The translations under genes and the position numbers were made by a program. The notes beneath the pieces are model-generated. The model did no database searches. It saw only the letters and a list, made by a program, of their open reading frames with translations, and had not been told where the DNA came from. From JBBRHQ01 sp963840235 (GTDB taxonomy: Bacteria > Actinomycetota > Thermoleophilia > Solirubrobacterales > 70-9): a stretch of 64,000 nt of DNA. Location of the stretch: NCBI GenBank assembly GCA_963840235.1, contig CAWIYC010000009.1, positions 62,001 to 126,000 on the forward strand, in the 5' to 3' direction. The stretch's first letter is position 1; each line of letters starts with the position of its first letter. This document shows positions 58,750 through 64,000 of this stretch, in pieces.

Positions 58750-60176
58750 GCCTCAGAACCCGCCTCGTCCTGCTGTTCGTCGCGATCACGGCGGCGGCGG
58801 TCGGCTTCGTCTACCTCTACGTGGTCCCCCAGCTCCGCTCCAGCCTGACGGCGCAGAAGCTCTCGCGGCTCGAGGACGAGAGCTCCCGGCAGGTGCAGCG
58901 CCTGGAGCGGGCGATGGGCCGGGGCCTCTCCCCCGCACAGCTCGACTCGCTCCTGCGGGGCGTCTCGGAGGTCACCGACTCGCGCGTGACGATCCTCGGA
59001 GTCCGCCCAGGAGAGCCGGCCCCCGGGTTCGTCGTCGCCGACTCCGAACTCGAGCGCGGACCGCTCAGCGGCGGCTTCGAGACGGCCGTCGAGGCCGCAA
59101 GGGAGGGCGGCGAGACCGCCGGGGTCGAATCGATTGCGGGGGCGCGCACGGCCGAGGTCGCGGTGCCGATCCCGGAGGGGAACCCGGTCTGGATCGCGGT
59201 CTTCTCCGAGCCCCTGAACGAGGTCGAGGACAACGTCGCCCTGATCAAGCGGCAGATCCTGATCGCCGGCGGAATCGCCCTGCTCCTCGCCCTGATCGCC
59301 GGCTACTACGCCGCGCGGGCCCTGTCCCGCCGTCTCAGCCGGCTCGAGGACGCCGCCCAGAAGGTTGCCGATGGCGATTTCGCGACGCCTATCCCGGTGG
59401 ACTCCTCCGACGAGCTCGGCCAGCTCGCGCTCACCTTCAACGAGATGCAGCGGCGGCTCGCCGACCTCGACAGCGCCCGCAAGCAGTTCATCGCCAACGC
59501 CTCGCATGAGCTGCGGACGCCGATCTTCTCCCTCGGGGGATTCGTCGAGCTGCTCGAGGACGAGGACCCGGACCCGGCGGTCCGGGCTGAGTTCGTCCGC
59601 ACCATGCGTGAGCAGGTCGAGCGGTTGACCAAGCTGACGACCGACCTGCTCGACCTCTCCCGGCTAGATGCCGGCGAGCTCGAGGTCTCGGCCGGGCCGG
59701 TGGACCTCGGCCTGCTGGCGCGGGAGGTGGCCCGGGAGTTCGGGCCCGCGGCCGACCGGCGGGGCTCGCGCCTGCAGGTAAGGGCTGCGGAGGAAAGCGC
59801 GCAAGCCCTCGCCGACCCCGACCGGACGCGCCAGATCATCCGTATCCTGCTCGACAACGCCCTCACCCACACCCCCGAGGGCACAAAGGTGACCGTGACG
59901 ACCTACAACGAGAACAACCGCGCGACCCTCACGGTCTCCGACGAGGGACCGGGGATACCGAAGCGGGTCCAGACGAGGATGTTCGAGCGCTTCTATACCG
60001 GGGACTCGGTCAGCGGCTCCGGCCTCGGCCTCGCGATCGGCCGCGAGCTGGCCCAGCGGATGGGCGGTCGCATCGCGGTCACCTCGAGCAAGGGCTTCAC
60101 CGCCTTCACACTCGACCTCCCCCCGGCGCCCGCGGCGGCCCCTCCCGGCGCCACCCCGATCGAGGCGAGCGCGTGA
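58746..60176 (+). CDS. HAMP-type sensor histidine kinase (MprB-like)
   Basis: A 476-residue membrane sensor. Helix 1 at about 5-25, an extracytoplasmic sensor domain (about 26-165), helix 2 (about 168-190), HAMP (about 190-243), HisKA with the phospho-His254 in ANASHELRTPIFSLGG, and HATPase_c with DNALTHTPEGTKV and DEGPGIPKRVQTRMFERFYT then GSGLGLAIGREL. GTG start overlaps the regulator stop; TGA overlaps the protease GTG (60173-60176). Cognate kinase of the preceding regulator. The sensor domain fits an exterior stress signal. Confidence 0.94.
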   Translation: MSLRTRLVLLFVAITAAAVGFVYLYVVPQLRSSLTAQKLSRLEDESSRQVQRLERAMGRGLSPAQLDSLLRGVSEVTDSRVTILGVRPGEPAPGFVVADSELERGPLSGGFETAVEAAREGGETAGVESIAGARTAEVAVPIPEGNPVWIAVFSEPLNEVEDNVALIKRQILIAGGIALLLALIAGYYAARALSRRLSRLEDAAQKVADGDFATPIPVDSSDELGQLALTFNEMQRRLADLDSARKQFIANASHELRTPIFSLGGFVELLEDEDPDPAVRAEFVRTMREQVERLTKLTTDLLDLSRLDAGELEVSAGPVDLGLLAREVAREFGPAADRRGSRLQVRAAEESAQALADPDRTRQIIRILLDNALTHTPEGTKVTVTTYNENNRATLTVSDEGPGIPKRVQTRMFERFYTGDSVSGSGLGLAIGRELAQRMGGRIAVTSSKGFTAFTLDLPPAPAAAPPGATPIEASA

Positions 60177-61393
60177 GCCACCCAACCCGGTCGCAGGCGC
60201 GCGGGCGTGGCTCGCGCCGGGCCACCGTCGCGCTCGGCTCCCTGATGTCCCTGCTCGCGGTCGCTGCGCTCCTGGCGGGTTGCGGCAGCTCCGGGACGAC
60301 GACGACCGTCACCGCCGGCTCCGGCGGCGCCGGCAAGACGACCAGGGAGGTCGTCGTGCAGACGGCTGAGAGCGGCTTCAACGCCGCCCGGGTGTTCGAG
60401 CAGGACTCGCCCGGGGTGGTCACCATCCGCTCGATCTTCGGCGGCAGCGGCAGCGCGCTGGGCGGCGGCCCCAGCGCCGCCGAGGGCAGCGGCTTCGTCC
60501 TGGGCGCCGACGGCGAGATCGTCACCAATGCCCACGTCGTCACCGAGGGCAGCGGCGGCAACCGGGCAGCCGCCGATGAGGTCTACGTCGAGTTCCCCGA
60601 CCGCAACGTGGTCGCTGCCGACGTCGTCGGCTTCGACCCCTTCGCCGACGTCGCCCTGCTCAAAGTCGACCCCGACGGCCTCGAGATTCACCCACTCGAG
60701 CTGGGCGACGACGCCGATCTCGTCGTCGGCCAGCCCGTGGCCGCGATCGGAAGCCCCTTCGGCGAGCAGCAATCACTCTCCGTCGGCGTGGTCTCGGCCA
60801 CCGACCGATCGGTCAGGTCGCTGACCCAGTTCCAGATCGAGGGGGCGATCCAGACGGACGCCTCGATCAACCCGGGCAACTCCGGGGGACCGCTGCTCGA
60901 CGCCGCCGGGCGCGTGATCGGCATCAACCAGCAGATCGAGACCCAATCGGGGGCCAACGACGGTGTCGGGTTCGCGGTCCCGATCTCGGCGGTGAAGCGC
61001 TCTCTGACCCAACTGCGCGAGAACGGCGAAGCCAAGTACGCCTACATCGGCGTCTCCAGCCAGGCGCTCTACCCGCAGCTTGCCGAGCGCCTCGGGCTCG
61101 ACACCGACACCGGCGGTCTGATCGCGGAGGTCGTTCCCGGCGGGCCCGCCGACGACGCCGGCCTGAATGGCGGCGACGCGCGGATTCGCTTTCAGGGCGG
61201 CGCCTACCGCACGGGGGGCGACGTGATCATCTCCGTGGACGGCCACAGGGTGGTCCGGCCCGACGACCTCGCCCGCCTGATCGCCTCCCACACCCCCGGG
61301 GAGAAGGTCACCCTGCAGATTCTCCGCGACGGCCAGACGGAGGACATAGAGGTCACCCTGGGCACCCGGCCAACGAGCGTCTCCGCCGGCTAG
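60173..61393 (+). CDS. HtrA/DegP-like serine protease with PDZ domain, exported lipoprotein
   Basis: A 406-residue trypsin-fold protease. An N-terminal segment with LLAGCGSSG suggests signal anchoring or lipidation. Catalytic triad: His121 (TNAHVVTEG), Asp159 (FADVALLKV), Ser237 (NPGNSGGPLL). A PDZ domain (about 290-400; YIGVSSQALYPQLAERLGLD, GGLIAEVVPGGPADDAGLNG) is at the C-terminus. Third gene of the two-component operon, as PepD follows MprAB in mycobacteria. It probably degrades misfolded exterior proteins and may feed back on the sensor. 14 bases separate it from the next gene. Confidence 0.95.
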   Translation: MSHPTRSQARGRGSRRATVALGSLMSLLAVAALLAGCGSSGTTTTVTAGSGGAGKTTREVVVQTAESGFNAARVFEQDSPGVVTIRSIFGGSGSALGGGPSAAEGSGFVLGADGEIVTNAHVVTEGSGGNRAAADEVYVEFPDRNVVAADVVGFDPFADVALLKVDPDGLEIHPLELGDDADLVVGQPVAAIGSPFGEQQSLSVGVVSATDRSVRSLTQFQIEGAIQTDASINPGNSGGPLLDAAGRVIGINQQIETQSGANDGVGFAVPISAVKRSLTQLRENGEAKYAYIGVSSQALYPQLAERLGLDTDTGGLIAEVVPGGPADDAGLNGGDARIRFQGGAYRTGGDVIISVDGHRVVRPDDLARLIASHTPGEKVTLQILRDGQTEDIEVTLGTRPTSVSAG

Positions 61394-61407
61394 ACGAAGA
61401 GACCGCC

Positions 61408-62646
61408 TTGCTCCAGGAAGTCGCCCTCGCTCAGAAGTCGCTGGCCGACTACACCCACATCGTCGGCCGGCCGCTGGTCGAGGAGATAAGCCAGCTTTCG
61501 GCCGGGCTCGAGGGCAAGCGGGTCCTGCACGTCAGCGCCACCGCCTTCGGGGGCGGAGTCTCGGAGATTCTCTACACGATCGTGCCGCTGATGCGCGACG
61601 TCGGCCTCGACGCCCACTGGCAGGTGATCTTCGGCAGGGAGGAGTTCTTCAACGCGACCAAGCTCCTGCACAACTCGCTGCAGGGGGACCCCGCGACCCT
61701 GACCGCCGAGCAGTGGAAGCTGTTCGACGAGTTCAATGCGCTCAACGCCGACGGGCTCCAGGGGGAGTGGGACCTGATCGTCGTCCACGACCCGCAGCCG
61801 ATCGGCCTTCGTCGCGGCGCCCCGGACGCCGGCAGGCACTGGATCTGGCGCTGCCACATAGACCTCTCCGAGCCCAACCCGGAGCCGATAGAGCGGCTGA
61901 TGCCGCTGATGTCGGAGTACGACGCCTCGGTCTGGCACATGCAGCAGTACGTCCCCGCCGGAATGGACGGCAACTCGGGGATCAGGATCATCCCGCCGGC
62001 GATCGACCCGCTGTCGCCGAAGAACATGGCGTTCTCGCCCGAGGACGCGGCCTTCGTCTGCGGCCAGTTCGGGATCGACATAGACAGGCCGCTGATCACC
62101 CAGGTCTCCCGCTTCGACCCATGGAAGGACCCGATGGGGGTGATAGACGCCTATCGCCTTGTCACGGCGGAGATACCCGAGGTCCAGCTCGCGCTGGTCG
62201 GCTCGATGGCCACCGACGACCCGGAGGGGTGGGAGTTCTTCCAGAGAACCTTCGAGTACGCCGACTCCGACCCCGACATCAAGATCCTCAACAACCTCAA
62301 CAACGTCGGTGCGATCGAGGTCAACGCCTTCCAGTCGCAGTCCGACGTAGTCCTGCAGAAGTCGATCCGTGAGGGGTTCGGCCTGACCGTGACCGAGGCA
62401 CTGTGGAAGGGCCGGCCGACGGTTGCCGGCAACGTCGGTGGAATCCCGCTCCAGGTCAGGAACGGCGAGACCGGCTTCCTGGTGGACTCGAGCGCGGAAT
62501 GCGCTCAGCGATGCACCGAGATACTCGCTGACCCGGAGCTGGGCAAGCGACTCGGACGCGGCGGCAAGGAGCACTCCCGCGAGCATTTCCTCACCCCCCG
62601 CCTGCTGCGGGACTGGCTCCGCCTCTTCAACGACCTCGAGGGCTGA
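61408..62646 (+). CDS. TreT-like glycosyltransferase (trehalose glycosyltransferring synthase family)
   Basis: A 412-residue GT4 protein. The N-terminus has VLHVSATAFGGGVSEILYTI then VPLMRDVGLDAHWQVIFG and EEFFNATKLLHNSLQGD, the C-terminal domain LITQVSRFDPWKDPMGVIDA, LNNLNNVGAIEVNAFQSQSD and EGFGLTVTEALWKGRPTVA. This combination is that of TreT, which makes trehalose from ADP- or UDP-glucose and glucose; some relatives make other glucosides. TTG 61408 is the start (LQEVALAQKSLADY). OtsA lies 800 bases on, so the window has two apparent trehalose routes or a related osmolyte route. Confidence 0.85.
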   Translation: MLQEVALAQKSLADYTHIVGRPLVEEISQLSAGLEGKRVLHVSATAFGGGVSEILYTIVPLMRDVGLDAHWQVIFGREEFFNATKLLHNSLQGDPATLTAEQWKLFDEFNALNADGLQGEWDLIVVHDPQPIGLRRGAPDAGRHWIWRCHIDLSEPNPEPIERLMPLMSEYDASVWHMQQYVPAGMDGNSGIRIIPPAIDPLSPKNMAFSPEDAAFVCGQFGIDIDRPLITQVSRFDPWKDPMGVIDAYRLVTAEIPEVQLALVGSMATDDPEGWEFFQRTFEYADSDPDIKILNNLNNVGAIEVNAFQSQSDVVLQKSIREGFGLTVTEALWKGRPTVAGNVGGIPLQVRNGETGFLVDSSAECAQRCTEILADPELGKRLGRGGKEHSREHFLTPRLLRDWLRLFNDLEG

Positions 62647-62671
62647 GTGGGACGACCCGATCCGGGCCTGG

Positions 62672-63352
62672 CTACGCGAGAACTTCGATCAGCCCTCGAA
62701 TGACCAGGGCCGCGCCGACTCCGGCGCAGCCGTAGAGGGCAACTCCGCGACCATGACGGGAGACCCAGGCCTTGAACCGATCGACCGCGCGCGGGGTCCA
62801 GTCTGGGGCAAAGGTGTAGCCGATCAGCGGTAGCTCGAGCAGCGTCAGCATGATCAGGTTGAAGCCGAGTACGGTGAGCACGGTCTCGACCGTGGAGAGG
62901 TCCTGCTTGGCCATCGCGTCGAGGCCGGCCAGGTAGGAGCCGCCGGGCAGCGTCAGCAGGGCGCCGACGACGAAGGTGTCGCGGGCCCTGCCCTTGCTCA
63001 GGAACCTCTGCCAGCGCGGCTCCTTCTTCGGCTTTTCCTCCTTCTTCTGCCGGCGCCGCTCCCGAAATCCCTGATCGCGGCCGGTTGCCAGCACCAGTGC
63101 CAGCAGCAGGAGGATGCCGCCAAGGGTGAAGTCGGCCGCCGGGCTGAGGGTGTTCTGGGTCGTGCTGACGGTGGATGAGTCGCTCAGCGAGAAGACGATC
63201 AGAAGACCCAGGGTGATGCTGGTGAACATCGCGCCCAGCAGGTAGCCGAGCAGCAGCCGCTTCGGGCTCGGCAGCAGCAGCATCACCGTGGTCGCGGCAA
63301 GCAGAGTGGGGTTGAACGCAGCCGTTATGGAGAAGAAGAAGACCTGGCCCAC
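62672..63352 (-). CDS. GAP-family (DUF2910-like) membrane protein
   Basis: A 226-residue membrane protein with five or six helices (FFFSITAAFNPTLLAATTVM, LLLGYLLGAMFTSITLGLLI, FTLGGILLLLALVLATGRDQ ...) and a Lys/Arg-rich cytoplasmic loop at about 98-118 (RERRRQKKEEKPKKEPRWQR). The arrangement matches the GAP/Sap sulfolipid-1-addressing protein family, possibly a lipid transporter in actinobacteria. It is convergent with the TreT-like gene by 26 bases and divergent from otsA with 76 bases between them, enough for promoters. Confidence 0.82.
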   Translation of the reverse strand: MGQVFFFSITAAFNPTLLAATTVMLLLPSPKRLLLGYLLGAMFTSITLGLLIVFSLSDSSTVSTTQNTLSPAADFTLGGILLLLALVLATGRDQGFRERRRQKKEEKPKKEPRWQRFLSKGRARDTFVVGALLTLPGGSYLAGLDAMAKQDLSTVETVLTVLGFNLIMLTLLELPLIGYTFAPDWTPRAVDRFKAWVSRHGRGVALYGCAGVGAALVIRGLIEVLA

Positions 63353-63428
63353 GTTCGGTGCACTCTAGTCCGCACCCCCGGACAGCGCGGCAGGATCAAC
63401 CCCAGCCTTCGGGGTAGGCTTGACCGGC

Positions 63429-64000
63429 ATGAGCCCCGACCGTGACCAGCCGCTGATCATCGTCTCCAACCGCGGCCCGGCACAGTTCGAGGTGGACGAG
63501 GAGGGGAGCCGGACGGTGCGCCGCGGTGGCGGCGGCCTGGTCACCGCCCTCTCGGGGCTCGTCTCGCACCGCGACGCGCTCTGGATCGCATCGGCGATGA
63601 CCGATGAGGACATCGCCGTCTCCGACGAGAGCGACGGCGGCGCGGTCGAGATCTCGATCGACGGGATCTCCTACCGGTTATGCCTGGTCGAGAGCGACGC
63701 GGCCGCCTATGAGCGCTTCTACAACATCATCGCCAACCCGATCCTCTGGTTCATCCAGCACTACCTCTGGGACCTCTCCAACGCCCCCGACATCCGCCAG
63801 GAGGAACTGGACGCCTGGGACTACGGCTACCAGACCGTCAACCGCGACATCGCGTCCGGGGTCCTGAGGCAGATCGAGGGCACCGAGAGGCCGCTGGTGA
63901 TGCTGCACGACTACCACCTCTACACGGCCCCGGGACTGATCCGGGAGGAGCGTCCAGACGCTTTCCTCCACTTCTTCGTCCACATCCCCTGGTCGCAGCC
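63429..64000 (+). CDS. otsA: Trehalose-6-phosphate synthase, N-terminal part
   Basis: 190 codons of a GT20 enzyme running off the right edge. The start IIVSNRGPAQFEVDEEG holds the SNRGP glucose-6-phosphate-binding loop; GGGGLVTALSGLV follows, then FIQHYLWDLSN, and VMLHDYHLYTAPGLIRE with the family's HDYHL. HFFVHIPWSQP continues the fold at the edge. It transfers glucose from UDP- or GDP-glucose to glucose-6-phosphate. Because only the first third is here, GT20 relatives such as glucosylglycerol-phosphate synthase cannot be excluded. Confidence 0.9.
   Translation, partial: MSPDRDQPLIIVSNRGPAQFEVDEEGSRTVRRGGGGLVTALSGLVSHRDALWIASAMTDEDIAVSDESDGGAVEISIDGISYRLCLVESDAAAYERFYNIIANPILWFIQHYLWDLSNAPDIRQEELDAWDYGYQTVNRDIASGVLRQIEGTERPLVMLHDYHLYTAPGLIREERPDAFLHFFVHIPWSQ

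Overview
This window is a high-GC (roughly 70 percent by eye) bacterial chromosome segment that reads as an actinobacterium, most likely of the Thermoleophilia/Solirubrobacterales type. That placement is an inference from GC content, frequent GTG/TTG starts, many 1-4 bp stop/start overlaps, a System I (ccm) cytochrome c maturation cluster fused to heme genes, an MptB-like mannosyltransferase and a GAP-family membrane protein. No rRNA or ribosomal protein gene is present to settle it. No CRISPR array, prophage, transposase or replication origin was seen.

Left arm, 1-29 kb, is dense and mostly housekeeping. It holds a methyltransferase end, methylmalonyl-CoA epimerase, a YqhQ/DUF1385 protein and an M20 peptidase (minus strand), then rarA and an aldehyde dehydrogenase. 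Two paralogous small secreted proteins follow. The main unit is a tightly coupled run ccmA-ccmB-ccmC-ccmD-like-hemA-hemC-cobA/hemD-SAM hydrolase-birA (7.2-14.9 kb), which joins heme delivery for cytochrome c to tetrapyrrole synthesis and ends at a strong bidirectional terminator. Convergent to it is an unusual DEAH helicase with an acidic insert and a basic tail. Next come a TlpA-like lipoprotein, the nfeD-slipin pair, a GalT-like protein, a TfoX-N protein, and a DevS/DevR-like sensor kinase and regulators with a universal stress protein. Carbamate kinase, a cupredoxin and an F420-type (DUF385) oxidoreductase close this arm.

Middle, 29.2-41.7 kb, is an accessory, scarred region. It has a GT4 glycosyltransferase and a lipid-linked oligosaccharide flippase, each broken by many frameshifts, around a nearly intact beta-propeller plus Wzy-like polymerase (an exopolysaccharide locus). 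It also has a secreted propeller gene with a ~697 bp partial tandem duplication, a PhyH dioxygenase, a TolB-like propeller with identical DNA blades, an N-terminally truncated quinone oxidoreductase, two 5' tRNA fragments and one intact tRNA-Arg(CCU). The 22 bp shared by a tRNA fragment and the intact tRNA-Arg bracket 2.3 kb of sequence.

Right arm, 41.7-64 kb, returns to dense core genes. These are a Baeyer-Villiger-type monooxygenase, an isoprenylcysteine-methyltransferase-like protein, GNAT, pyrE, an SDR epimerase, an L,D-transpeptidase, an RDD-CPBP protease, a HAD hydrolase, MscS, a class A PBP, an MptB-like mannosyltransferase, a UPF0104 membrane protein, thiL, a FlgM-like protein and a degenerate M28-like membrane protein. 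An MprAB-PepD-like envelope stress operon (response regulator, kinase, HtrA; all 4 bp overlaps) follows, and then trehalose genes: a TreT-like glycosyltransferase and the start of otsA.

Several conserved genes carry single-base indels, often in G/C runs (positions near 13609, 24378, 31508, 36400, 43730). These may be sequence errors rather than biology; each is described separately. Two genes (birA and the MptB-like gene) have no usable ATG/GTG/TTG at the expected start and appear to begin at CTG inside a CTGA stop/start overlap.
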